Shown here one piece after another: positions 15,998 through 24,806 of a stretch of DNA of 47,685 bases. This DNA comes from a virus. The stretch spans positions 1-47,685 of IMG/VR virus record IMGVR_UViG_3300037230_000083; one strand, 5' to 3'. Within the stretch, counting starts at the first letter, position 1. Each line of letters starts with the position of its first letter. The position numbers and the translations under genes were made by a program. Under the pieces are notes generated by a model. That model made no database searches and was not told where the DNA came from. It saw only the letters and a list, made by a program, of their open reading frames with translations.

Positions 15998-16918
15998 ATG
16001 TATCTACGCACAAGTTTCCCCGATCTCAACTTAGCGACCATGCTTCCCGCCATTGACGAGGTTGTCATGGCTAAGTACACGCGCTTTCCCGATCAGTTCA
16101 GCGAGGTTTTCCGCATGGAAAGTTCCTCGCGTTCCATCGAGCAAACCACGGAAGTGACCGGCTTCGGTCAGTTCGCGGTAGTGCCTGAGAACGACAGAAC
16201 TGTGTACGACGATCCGTTACCCGGGTTCAACAAAACCTATGTCCACGCGCAATATTCGCTGGGCTTCAAGGTTTCGCGCATCGCTCAGGACGATGACAAA
16301 TTTGGCGTCATTCGCAAGCTCGCGAGTGAGCTGGGCAAGTCAGCGAAAGAGACGAAGGAAGTAGTCTGCGCCAACGTCTTCAATACCGGCTTCACTTCTG
16401 CGATCGGACCGGACGGCCAGACGCTGTTCTCCACCGCGCACCCCCTCATCGGAGGCGGCATCCAGTCCAACCGGCTGGCTTACGCCACTGACCCCGACGT
16501 CACCAGCATTCAGTTGGTTCTGACGCTCGCGCGGCAGACGGTCGATCACCGCGGTAAGAAGCTGCGCATCCCGCCCAAGAAATGCATTTTCCCTGCGCCC
16601 TTGGAGTTCATCGGGGCCGAGCTGCTCGGCGGCAGCGATCGCGCCGACACTGCGAACCGCACCATCAACGCTTTTAAACGGCGTTCAGGCATGCCTTCCT
16701 TCGATTCCTGGATGGTGTGGGACTACCTGACCGACCCTCACGCGTGGTTCGTTCAGGGCGAAAAAGAAGACACCGAACTTCGCTACTACAACCGCGAAGC
16801 CTTCAACACAGTCCATGACGTGGAGTTTGATTCTCGCTCCGTCAAGACCGCCGGCTGGATGCGTTTTTCAGTAGGTTACAACGGCTTCTACGCGCTGCAG
16901 GGCATTCCTTCGAGCTAG
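15998..16918 (+). CDS. Major capsid protein (HK97-fold, Mu gpT-like)
   Basis: 306 residues. FSEVFRMESSSRSIEQTTEV, YSLGFKVSRIAQDDD and GQTLFSTAHPLIGG are typical of the Mu-type major head subunit pattern, in which the last segment lies in the A-domain loop. FVQGEKEDTELRYYNREAF and GWMRFSVGYNG close the P- and A-domain strands. No N-terminal delta domain for proteolysis is apparent, in line with a separate scaffold gene. Identity is inferred from motif style and from position after scaffold and decoration genes. Confidence 0.85.
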   Translation: MYLRTSFPDLNLATMLPAIDEVVMAKYTRFPDQFSEVFRMESSSRSIEQTTEVTGFGQFAVVPENDRTVYDDPLPGFNKTYVHAQYSLGFKVSRIAQDDDKFGVIRKLASELGKSAKETKEVVCANVFNTGFTSAIGPDGQTLFSTAHPLIGGGIQSNRLAYATDPDVTSIQLVLTLARQTVDHRGKKLRIPPKKCIFPAPLEFIGAELLGGSDRADTANRTINAFKRRSGMPSFDSWMVWDYLTDPHAWFVQGEKEDTELRYYNREAFNTVHDVEFDSRSVKTAGWMRFSVGYNGFYALQGIPSS

Positions 16919-16948
16919 GCCGAAAGCCAGAAAGCAAGAAAGGAAACC

Positions 16949-17452
16949 ATGGCACTCCGACCCGTTTACACGACTCCGCACACCACGATGTTTCAGAAGT
17001 TGCGCATCATCCCGATGCGTATCTCTGCACTCGACCGGAGCATCCTTTCGCAGACGGCCGCTTACCCGGCCAACACTTCGCCCAACGCGACCAACGCGAC
17101 CGAAGTGACCGCGCTCGATCTCATTTTGACGGCCTGCTATCAGCCGGCCGCTGCGCCCACGGCTTCGGCTTCGATCACTTCCGGCGCCATCAAGGCCTGG
17201 ACCATCGACGCGACTCCTCCGGACTTCCAACCCGGTGACACGCTGCAGTGGATTTCGCAGTCCAACTACGACAACGGGACCAACGTCGATGACGCCCTCT
17301 CCGCCGCCGGCATGGCGGTTATCGGCTGGGGCGTGTTCGGCGGAAACCTCGTGGTCTACGTGTTCAACGGTGGAACCACCGGCGCCACACCCGCGGGCTA
17401 CAACCCGCAATTCCTGCTGATCCGCACGAGCACCAACGCACAGGTGGATTAA
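16949..17452 (+). CDS. Virion protein of unknown function, 167 aa
   Basis: Ala/Thr/Ser-rich, beta-type protein (ASITSGAIKAWTIDATPPDF, then GMAVIGWGVFGGNLVVYVFN). Directly follows the capsid gene, so a capsid-associated or neck component is likely. AAGAAAGGAAACC lies before the ATG. Its stop overlaps the next ATG by one base (TAATG). Confidence 0.55.
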   Translation: MALRPVYTTPHTTMFQKLRIIPMRISALDRSILSQTAAYPANTSPNATNATEVTALDLILTACYQPAAAPTASASITSGAIKAWTIDATPPDFQPGDTLQWISQSNYDNGTNVDDALSAAGMAVIGWGVFGGNLVVYVFNGGTTGATPAGYNPQFLLIRTSTNAQVD

Positions 17453-17820
17453 TGGGCGCGACTCAGAAGAATATCCCGGTGACGATCGCCGCCGGGGCTT
17501 CGCTCTCGAACCCGGCTCTCATCGGTGACCATACCCTTGTCGGGATCTACATCCCGGCTAACTGGACCACGGCATCGCTCTCGTTTCAAATCAGCTTTGA
17601 CGAGGGAGTGACGTTCCATAACCTTTATGACGACAGCGGCACGGAAGTGAACTTGACTCCGACCATGTCGTTTCTGCCGCAGTACTTCGCGCTTTCTCCC
17701 GATCCGTTCGGCGGAATTGTGTTGATCTGCGTTCGGAGTGGCACGCAAGGTTCGCCCGTGGTGCAGGTTACCGCGGCTCCGCTCACTCTTGTCACAAAGA
17801 AAATCTTCCCTGTAAGGTGA
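17452..17820 (+). CDS. Beta-sandwich-like structural protein, 122 aa
   Basis: Pattern of alternating strands: IPVTIAAGASLSNPALIG, LVGIYIPANWTTASLSFQIS, then FPVR at the end. This design (uniform hydrophilic beta protein with LSFQISFDEG) is shared by small phage head-surface or adaptor proteins. No signal peptide. Coupled to the gene before it. Confidence 0.55.
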   Translation: MGATQKNIPVTIAAGASLSNPALIGDHTLVGIYIPANWTTASLSFQISFDEGVTFHNLYDDSGTEVNLTPTMSFLPQYFALSPDPFGGIVLICVRSGTQGSPVVQVTAAPLTLVTKKIFPVR

Positions 17821-17835
17821 GTCGAATAGCTTTCC

Positions 17836-18540
17836 GTGAAAGCTCTCAAACTCTTCGCGCTGGCGGCATTGCTGTCCAGCGCGTTTCTTTTTCCGGCCGA
17901 AGCGCAAGTCTTCAGCAATGCCACGAAGCTCCGCGATAAGCCGATTTGCAGCGGTCAGACGCCCACCGCCGGCCAGGCGCTTCTCTGGAACGGTACCCTC
18001 GGTTGCTGGGCGCCGGGAGCGGTAAGCGGAGGCGGGGGAAGCCCGACCTACCTCTATTTCAAGCGGGCCGCAGCAAACATCTATAGCGGTGGAACCGGAG
18101 TAGGCGCAACCGCGTGGCAGTGCTCGACTCTCAATGCCTGCCCCGTCCCAACGGCCATCAATTCCGGCTCTACCAATACGGCCAGTCTGCACGTTGCCGC
18201 GGGAAGCTCAAACGAGACGAGTCAGGATTCGTTCGTGAGCCTGAACGCGATATCCCGGCTAGTGACGGCCTCAGTGGTGTTCTATTCGGCTGACTCTTCG
18301 CATACCGGAAGTCTCGCCCTCAGCGTGATCAACGTCTCGACCGGGACGGTTTCCAACCCGACATTCTCGACGGTCTGCGCGAGCGTGACCCTCACACCCA
18401 CGGCATCGAGCGATCGAGTCACGGCGAGCTGTACCTTCACGCCGACGTGGGCCGCCGGCGACGAAGTGTTCTGGCAGATAGCCTGGACGGCCACGGCGTT
18501 GACAAGTGACTTACAGATTGACTCATTCGGACTCTACTAA
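17836..18540 (+). CDS. Secreted beta-rich protein with Sec signal peptide
   Basis: Residues 1-24 are a clear signal peptide: KALKLFALAALLSSAFLFPA, with cleavage expected after AEA before QVFSN. The mature part is Ser/Thr/Gly-rich beta structure (LYFKRAAANIYSGGTGVGAT, later SLALSVINVSTGTVSNPTF), and its last strands resemble jelly-roll fibre domains. GTG start at 17836. Exported proteins inside a virion operon are rare; options are a host-surface modifier made during infection, or a fibre-like protein that kept an apparent signal by chance. It lies next to a second protein with a signal peptide. Confidence 0.65.
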   Translation: MKALKLFALAALLSSAFLFPAEAQVFSNATKLRDKPICSGQTPTAGQALLWNGTLGCWAPGAVSGGGGSPTYLYFKRAAANIYSGGTGVGATAWQCSTLNACPVPTAINSGSTNTASLHVAAGSSNETSQDSFVSLNAISRLVTASVVFYSADSSHTGSLALSVINVSTGTVSNPTFSTVCASVTLTPTASSDRVTASCTFTPTWAAGDEVFWQIAWTATALTSDLQIDSFGLY

Positions 18541-18541
18541 C

Positions 18542-20461
18542 ATGCGGACCTTGCTTCTGGCAGTACTCATCCCGTCGATCGCGCTCGCGACGGCCTTCAC
18601 CACACAACGTTCGGGCAATTGGTCTGACACCAATATCTCTACCACCAGCCCGTGGGTAGCGCTGGGCGGGCATGGACCCGGCGGAGTCCCTGGAAACGGC
18701 GACAGCATCACGGTTGGAGCCTTCACGGTGACATGCGATCTGAGCCCCTGTATCTTCGGCCTGTCTTCAACCACCACAGATTTGACCGTCGCGAGCGGGG
18801 GCGGATTGATTATTGGAGCGGGCAAGTCGATGGTCGCCCGCGGCAACATGACGATTGGAGACACCAGCTCCTATCACCCGGTGAACTTTGTCATGGGCGC
18901 GGGTTCCACCTTCACGTTTGACTCTTCGCTTTCGGCCAGCCCGTCCACCACGGCCTACACACTCACGGCTGGCTACGAGTATCAACTGTATTCCCAGTTC
19001 ACCATCAACGGCACTTCCTCCAGCCACGCCACTGTCACTTCGACGACGGCAAACGGAGCCTTGCCCGGTTACTTTGTGGTTGGTGTGGCGACTCCATTTG
19101 ATGACGCGCTGTCGCTTGGATGGAGCTACGTAGATTTCAGCAACATTTCATCCAGTGCCAATGTCATGCTTGCCCTATCCCTTGGCGGTGATGGCGCGGC
19201 GGGATATATTACTATCTTTAACTCCACCTTTACGAATTGCGGTGGAATTAACGCTGCGGTAAACAATGCCGACCCGGCTTCGATAATAGACATTGAAAAT
19301 AACAATTGGTCATCCAGTACAGCATCAATTATATTTACGACTCCCTATGGAGGTAGCCCACCTACCGGACTTCGCAAGCTCATCAACAACGTCTTTGACA
19401 AACAGTTCTATCTCGAATACCCGAACGGCTATACCGTTACCGGGAACGTGTTTTTGGGAACTGGGAGTGCATCTGGAGGAATCCAGTTCTGGGACGACGT
19501 TGACCATTTGATGCCTACCATTTGGAGTAATAATTTTTTGGCGCAGTCCAGTAGCGATGGAACCGGCTTGAACGGAGTTCCCGGCGCCGGAACTTTCGGC
19601 GCGAGCTACTGGTACATGCTGGCGAGCTCAGGGCAGGATTCTCATTTCATCCAGGGGAATTCATACGTCAACGACGTGACTGGCTCAGTTTTCGAGGCGG
19701 GCAATACGAGCGCGGCAAACCAGGACGGAACGATCATCGCCAATACGGCGGGAGCGTTCAATATTTCGTCCAGCATCGTGACATCCGACGGAAGCGGTCT
19801 TTGGGGCTCTGGGCGAATCCTGGCTCTACTTGGGGCGGCATCCGGGACTGGTACTGGCTCGGCTTCGAGTAATACCTATTTCTCCGATCCCGGCGATCGC
19901 ACCGGAGTCACCATGGGCGAGTGCCTGTCATCGTGCCCACCTTACGAGGTTGCCAATATGGTTACGGCCGTGAAATACAACATGGTTTTCGGCGGGGGAA
20001 CCACCGCGAACTCGATCGCTCCATCCGGGGATCACGTGGCCGACACCATTCCCGCGTCCGTGATCAACTACAACAACAATTACGCCGGCAGCACCGGCAC
20101 CTGTGCGAACGCAAACGGGAGCTTTTCCTGCTACGGCTACAACGGGAACCTCTTTTCAGGGTCGACCACCCCGGGGCCGAACGACATCAACGTCAACCCG
20201 TACATGGTCGCTCCCACCCGCAAATTGCTCGCTTGGGACGCCTACAACGGAGGACCCGGCACCGAGACCCATGTGCTCGCGCAATTGGCTCTCCTGAACA
20301 CCCCGAGCTTCAATCCGGTGTACAGCGTCGCGAACCTTATTGCTTGGGTCCGCGCCGGCTACACCCCGCAGAACCGCTCCGTGTGCGCTATCGACGGAGT
20401 CCACGACATCGGCGCTATCGCGTGCGCCCCGCTCTATGCGGGAGTGGTGGCCGCCCAATGA
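18542..20461 (+). CDS. Secreted right-handed beta-helix protein
   Basis: MRTLLLAVLIPSIALATA is a second strong signal peptide, cleaved near residue 18. About 600 residues of parallel beta-helix follow: repeated Asn-rich coils such as ITIFNSTFTNCGGINAA, IIDIENNNWSSSTASII, YTVTGNVFLGTGSASGG and NTYFSDPGDRTG. The end, GVHDIGAIACAP, has the DIGA motif common at the last coil of polysaccharide-processing beta-helices. I start at the ATG at 18542; the frame is open to a TTG at 18506. Could be a secreted polysaccharide depolymerase or a trimeric tailspike-like protein. Unusual base composition: AT-richer stretch at 19200-19330. Confidence 0.7.
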   Translation: MRTLLLAVLIPSIALATAFTTQRSGNWSDTNISTTSPWVALGGHGPGGVPGNGDSITVGAFTVTCDLSPCIFGLSSTTTDLTVASGGGLIIGAGKSMVARGNMTIGDTSSYHPVNFVMGAGSTFTFDSSLSASPSTTAYTLTAGYEYQLYSQFTINGTSSSHATVTSTTANGALPGYFVVGVATPFDDALSLGWSYVDFSNISSSANVMLALSLGGDGAAGYITIFNSTFTNCGGINAAVNNADPASIIDIENNNWSSSTASIIFTTPYGGSPPTGLRKLINNVFDKQFYLEYPNGYTVTGNVFLGTGSASGGIQFWDDVDHLMPTIWSNNFLAQSSSDGTGLNGVPGAGTFGASYWYMLASSGQDSHFIQGNSYVNDVTGSVFEAGNTSAANQDGTIIANTAGAFNISSSIVTSDGSGLWGSGRILALLGAASGTGTGSASSNTYFSDPGDRTGVTMGECLSSCPPYEVANMVTAVKYNMVFGGGTTANSIAPSGDHVADTIPASVINYNNNYAGSTGTCANANGSFSCYGYNGNLFSGSTTPGPNDINVNPYMVAPTRKLLAWDAYNGGPGTETHVLAQLALLNTPSFNPVYSVANLIAWVRAGYTPQNRSVCAIDGVHDIGAIACAPLYAGVVAAQ

Positions 20462-21393
20462 GCACCTGGGGATATTTGCGGTTCCAGCTTTTACAGAGCA
20501 ACCCCGGCAAGAGCCTGGACCTCCTCGATAGCTGGCTCAACACCCGCTATCAGTCCGTGCTCGACTCGACGGACTGGACGGGCGTGCATGCGAACGCGAC
20601 CCTGCAGACCCAAGCCGCGTACCTCTCGACCACGGACACGGTCACGTTCACGGTGGGCTCCGCGGCCGTGGTGGGCTCCGGAACCACCTGGGCGGCCACC
20701 ATCGTAGGCGATATGGTTTACCGGACCGGTGACCAGGCGGTTTACAAGGTCACCACCTGGACCGACGCCACCCATTTCACACTCGATCGACCCTACGAAG
20801 GCACCGGGATCGATGCGCCAGGCGTGGTCTATGCGGCAGCCGCGTATACCTTTATGCAGTACATTTACGCCCTGCCGGCAGACTGCAAAGCCGTGGAGCG
20901 TATCCTCGACCCGTTCACCGACTACCCCCTCGCGCAGTTCACTCCGGCCGAGATGGACGCCAGTGCGGGCCCGCTCACCATGGTGGGCGAACCGCAATCC
21001 TGGGCCGAAATCGCGGATTCGGCCGAAGTGATCGGGACTCCGAGCGTTCACCAGGTGCAGCTTTACCCTCCGCCTTTGCTCGAAAGGGGTTACCCGCTCG
21101 AGTATCTCCGGAACGCGTTCCAGTTCAACGGGACCAACCTCGCTCAATCCCCGTTAGCGTTCGTCTCGGATGCTGTCATCCTGTACGGCGCCAAAGCCGA
21201 TATCGCCATGGACAATGGCAAGCTGGCGATCGCCGCCGGCTTCGAGGTGCAATTCAAGACGGAACTGAACCGCTTGTTGCTCCTGGAGCACAGCAAACGC
21301 AGGAAGAACCCGACCGTGAAGATGGATCCGCGATTCACCCGGCACCGGATGATGCGCGTCGTCCGCGGCAGCAATAGACACGGCGGCTTCTAG
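20458..21393 (+). CDS. Neck/adaptor protein 1
   Basis: 311 residues. The N-terminal part (WGYLRFQLLQSNPGKSLDLL, DSWLNTRYQSVLDSTDW) matches the start of the next gene (WGEIRLLSQKTG, DLDSLDGYIRARYTTILD), so the two are paralogues; this one has a beta insertion near residues 50-110. Both also share a YALPADCK/YPLPANLK strand. Such proteins connect portal and tail in short-tailed phages. ATG overlaps the previous stop (ATGA). Confidence 0.65.
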   Translation: MSTWGYLRFQLLQSNPGKSLDLLDSWLNTRYQSVLDSTDWTGVHANATLQTQAAYLSTTDTVTFTVGSAAVVGSGTTWAATIVGDMVYRTGDQAVYKVTTWTDATHFTLDRPYEGTGIDAPGVVYAAAAYTFMQYIYALPADCKAVERILDPFTDYPLAQFTPAEMDASAGPLTMVGEPQSWAEIADSAEVIGTPSVHQVQLYPPPLLERGYPLEYLRNAFQFNGTNLAQSPLAFVSDAVILYGAKADIAMDNGKLAIAAGFEVQFKTELNRLLLLEHSKRRKNPTVKMDPRFTRHRMMRVVRGSNRHGGF

Positions 21394-21412
21394 GCGTCGA
21401 ATCCCCTAAGCG

Positions 21413-22030
21413 ATGACCTGGGGAGAGATCCGCTTACTTTCGCAAAAGACCGGTGAGACGGTCGACCTCGATTCGCTTGATGGGTACATTCGAGCCCGCT
21501 ACACGACCATCCTGGACTTCAAGCCATGGATCGCGCTCGACACAGGCGCCTCGCTCACGTTGACCACCGGGGCCGCGGGAACGCCGGCTATCTATCCTTT
21601 GCCGGCAAACCTGAAAGTGATTCTGGAGATGAACAACGTTGCGGCCAACTTCCCTTTACGACCAAACACACAGCTAGAGTTAAACCTTTTATTTCCAGGG
21701 CGTCCCGATATTGGGCAGCCAATGCGGTACTCGATGGCGCAGGACACGAACGCCACCCCGCCGCTCCACCAGGTGGAGGTTTACCCGATCCCCTCGTCCG
21801 CGGCCGCGGGGCCCATGCCCTACCGCTACACCGCGATCGCCGTGAACTTTGCCGCGGACACTACGCTCTCGCCTTTGCCTTGGATCAACCCTCACGTGAT
21901 CATTGCTGGGGTTCGCGCCGATGTCTGCGCGTTCCTCGAAAAGTACGATGGCGCCAAGTTTCACGAAGCGAAGTTTGACGCGGGCCTTGCCGAGCTGGCA
22001 ATCGTGCAGCCGTGGCACAAGGACCGCTAG
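21413..22030 (+). CDS. Neck/adaptor protein 2
   Basis: 205 residues, paralogous to the previous protein at its N-terminus and core: WGEIRLLSQKTGETVDLDSL, then YPLPANLKVILEMNNV and VYPIPSSAAAGPMPYRYT. Lacks the insertion present in 20458-21393. Probably part of the tail-adaptor ring stack beneath the portal. Confidence 0.65.
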   Translation: MTWGEIRLLSQKTGETVDLDSLDGYIRARYTTILDFKPWIALDTGASLTLTTGAAGTPAIYPLPANLKVILEMNNVAANFPLRPNTQLELNLLFPGRPDIGQPMRYSMAQDTNATPPLHQVEVYPIPSSAAAGPMPYRYTAIAVNFAADTTLSPLPWINPHVIIAGVRADVCAFLEKYDGAKFHEAKFDAGLAELAIVQPWHKDR

Positions 22031-22750
22031 ATGCAGTTCTCTGTCATTCAGACCCGCGTTTCCCAACGGCTCAACGAAGCGGGCACACCAGTTTATTACA
22101 CGGCCGTTGAGATTCAGGCCGCTGTCAACGAAGGCCTCCGCTTCTTTGCGTTGTTGACGCTGGGCCTCGAACAAACCTCGACCTGGACACCAGGTGCCAC
22201 GTTTACCCACATGCTGAACGTGTTCAGCAACTGGACAGCGCTTCTCCGCATCAGTCTCTCGACGGGCGCAGTTGTGCGGCCGGCGACTCTGGCAGAACTC
22301 GCCGCGCTCGATCCCTCGTGGCCGTTCGATGAGGGAACCTCTGCCCGGTACGTTTCGCTCGGTTGCGACCTGGTGGGACTTTACGGCACGTCCGGAACGC
22401 TCACCGTGACCTATGCGCGCGCGCCAGTGCCTCTCGTTAACCCGACCGACGTCCCAGAGATCCCGGCCGAGTATCACCCGCTGTTGATCGCCTATGGCAT
22501 CTACCGTTGCCGGCAGGGAGAAGGTTCGACCGAATTCGCGAAGGCCCTTCCTTATTTCAACGACTTCCTGGATGGGGCGCAGGCGTATGCGACCTACGTG
22601 CGATCGCGCAACCTCGGATCGGAGTACGAGACCCTACCCTTCGAGCTGGAAGGCTATGACCGCTCGAAGCTGTTGGCGCGGCCGGGGATCCTGCTGAGCA
22701 AGGTGATTCCGATTTCAGCCGGTACAGTGCCGGAAGGCAAGGCAGCATAA
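22031..22750 (+). CDS. Neck/adaptor protein 3
   Basis: 239 residues. IQAAVNEGLRFFALLTLGLE at residues 27-46 is a typical helix of portal-associated adaptors, and RPATLAELAALDPSWPFDEG parallels VRELRALDATWPVTSGPSTR in the next gene. The stop-start junction with the previous gene is TAGATG, directly abutting, and it overlaps the next gene by one base. Confidence 0.6.
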   Translation: MQFSVIQTRVSQRLNEAGTPVYYTAVEIQAAVNEGLRFFALLTLGLEQTSTWTPGATFTHMLNVFSNWTALLRISLSTGAVVRPATLAELAALDPSWPFDEGTSARYVSLGCDLVGLYGTSGTLTVTYARAPVPLVNPTDVPEIPAEYHPLLIAYGIYRCRQGEGSTEFAKALPYFNDFLDGAQAYATYVRSRNLGSEYETLPFELEGYDRSKLLARPGILLSKVIPISAGTVPEGKAA

Positions 22751-23367
22751 TGGACGTCGCAAACTCGATTGCGGACATCTGGTATCGGCTGGGCTTTCTG
22801 TCTCAGGCCGACATCGACGTGACCGGCACGTGGGTAACTTCAACCGAACTCTACCAATGGGCGGATGAAGCCGCGCAGAAGCTCGCGTACGCGTGCGGGG
22901 CCTTTACGACGTTCGACACTTCCATCACCGTGTCCTCGGGTACACCCGTCTACGAACTTCCCGCGGCGAACGTTTTCACCTTGGCCGCGTGGCTCGGGAC
23001 ACAGAATCTGCGGTTCACACCGGTGCGGGAACTGAGAGCGCTCGATGCGACATGGCCGGTAACGTCCGGACCGTCGACGCGCGCTAGCCTGGACGCGAGC
23101 GCAGTCGGTTCCATTACGCTCTACCCGAACCCCACGGCCGGCGGAACACTCACCCAAATTGCAGAGGAATACCCGGCTACGATCGCACTGGGCAGTTCAA
23201 CCGTGGCCTTGCCCTCCGTGTTCGAGGATTGGGCAAGTTACGCAGCCATGGGTGGGGCGCGGTTGAAAGAGTCGGACGCGCGCCAGGAAGAAATGGGCCA
23301 ACACTTCGAGGGGCGCGTGGAGCTTTACGAAGCGATTGCGGACTATCTATATGGCACGGGCGCATAG
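22750..23367 (+). CDS. Neck/adaptor protein 4
   Basis: 205 residues; helical N-terminus (WVTSTELYQWADEAAQKLAY), a strand region FDTSITVSSGTPVYELPA and the LRALDATWP motif also seen in 22031-22750. The C-terminus is helical (QEEMGQHFEGRVELYEAIAD). A paralogue of the previous gene in its middle part. Placement before the tail-tube-like gene fits a head-tail completion role. Confidence 0.6.
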   Translation: MDVANSIADIWYRLGFLSQADIDVTGTWVTSTELYQWADEAAQKLAYACGAFTTFDTSITVSSGTPVYELPAANVFTLAAWLGTQNLRFTPVRELRALDATWPVTSGPSTRASLDASAVGSITLYPNPTAGGTLTQIAEEYPATIALGSSTVALPSVFEDWASYAAMGGARLKESDARQEEMGQHFEGRVELYEAIADYLYGTGA

Positions 23368-23461
23368 TAGAAGTACCGGCGGCTTCGGCGCAGCTCGCCA
23401 GGCGAAAGCCGCGGCAACCATGCCAAAGAATGAACGCCGAGTCCACTTAGTCATCCTTTAA
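23351..23461 (+). CDS. Possible small basic protein, 36 aa
   Basis: ATG overlaps the end of the previous gene by 17 bases and the frame ends in TAA at 23461. Composition is Ala/Arg-rich (GGFGAARQAKAAATMPKNER). It fills most of the gap before the next gene. Protein-like but short and without a strong ribosome site. Confidence 0.35.
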   Translation: MARAHSRSTGGFGAARQAKAAATMPKNERRVHLVIL

Positions 23462-23483
23462 GCCTACAGTCGAATTTCCGCGG

Positions 23484-24806
23484 GTGTCAGGCTATAACCG
23501 CGAAAAGCTTCAGATCCTCAACGATAAGTGGTCATTAAGTGACCCCGGCGATAAACTGCCGAAGACCTCGATCATGCTCGCCCAAAACTGGAGAGTTGAT
23601 CGAACCGGCCACCTTCTTTCTCGCTGGGGCTACGTCCGGAAGTACTCGATCGCAGCCGCCGGCTACGCCCACAGCTCCGCCAACAATGGCGGCGATGAGA
23701 GCTCTTATTACACCGCTTGCAACCTGGTGAGCGGAGTCGCAGACCCGTGCTCCATCTATTACAACGGCGGCGCCACGGCCATCATAAGCGGCCTGAGCGG
23801 TTACCGCGTGGGCTTCGCTTCGATGCCTCCCGGCCGGATGTACTTCATGGACCGGAACGCTCAGGGCTATCACGACGGGACCAACATCTTTGCGTGGGGA
23901 ATCGTTCCTCCGGACTCCTCACCGACACCCGCGAGCGGTACCGCCAACGCAGACGGGCCGAGCGGCACGTACAACTTCTACGCCACCTTTGAGAGCACCG
24001 ACCTCTCCTACGAGACAAACCCGGGCCCGGAATCCGGAGCCGTCACGGTCACGGCCAATGACATCAATTTCAGCGGCATTCCGATAAGCTCCGACCCGCG
24101 CGTTGGCTTCGTCAACATCTACGCTGAAGGCGGCACACTCGGCGGCTCTTACCTCTGCCTCACCGTCCCGAACGGCACCACCACCGGGACATGGGCCACC
24201 AACGATCTCACCATCACCGATATCGGCGTTGAGATGCCAACGACCAACGGGCTCCCACCCGCCGGCCAGGGCCTGGTGGGTCCTTACCTCGATGCGCTCT
24301 ACACCTGGGTTGGCAACCGCCTTTTCTACACTCCGCCCGGCCAGCCTGAATACTGGGACACCGATCCCGCGGTAGGCAACTGGGTCGACGTAGGAAGCTT
24401 CGGTGAGTCCATCATCTGGTGCACCTGTCACACCGGCGTGCTGATGATCTACAAAGAGAAATCCATCTGGCAACTGGTGGGCGATCCTTACACCGGCACG
24501 CTCCAGCAAGTTGAGGATGGCGTTGGCCTCACCAGCGCGTTCGCAGTGGTCGCCGCGGCCGGCAACGTCGATTATTTCGTCAGTCCCAACGGGCTCCGCA
24601 AGTGCAACATGACCGGCACGGTGGAGTTCGGTCCGGACCTCCGCCCGCTGTTTAACACGCCGATCGCGAACGCCGGCAACTTGACTCCACCAGGGTCGAT
24701 CGCGCCAGGTCCGAACTACACGCTCAATTCGCTGGACTGTTACGGCATCAGCCTCGGTTACTCCATGGGCAAGCTCTACGTGGCCTATGACGAGGTTTCG
24801 GCGTGA
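23484..24806 (+). CDS. Tail tube/stabilisation-like protein
   Basis: 440 residues of mostly beta structure with recurring strand units typical of podovirus tail proteins that resemble P22 gp10 or T7 gp12: LAQNWRVDRTGHLLSRWGY, VGPYLDALYTWVGNRLFYTP, TGVLMIYKEKSIWQLVGDP, VAAAGNVDYFVSPNGLRKCN. The last three resemble beta-propeller blades used in tail-hub proteins. GTG start; it overlaps the next gene by four bases (GTGA). Confidence 0.7.
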   Translation: MSGYNREKLQILNDKWSLSDPGDKLPKTSIMLAQNWRVDRTGHLLSRWGYVRKYSIAAAGYAHSSANNGGDESSYYTACNLVSGVADPCSIYYNGGATAIISGLSGYRVGFASMPPGRMYFMDRNAQGYHDGTNIFAWGIVPPDSSPTPASGTANADGPSGTYNFYATFESTDLSYETNPGPESGAVTVTANDINFSGIPISSDPRVGFVNIYAEGGTLGGSYLCLTVPNGTTTGTWATNDLTITDIGVEMPTTNGLPPAGQGLVGPYLDALYTWVGNRLFYTPPGQPEYWDTDPAVGNWVDVGSFGESIIWCTCHTGVLMIYKEKSIWQLVGDPYTGTLQQVEDGVGLTSAFAVVAAAGNVDYFVSPNGLRKCNMTGTVEFGPDLRPLFNTPIANAGNLTPPGSIAPGPNYTLNSLDCYGISLGYSMGKLYVAYDEVSA

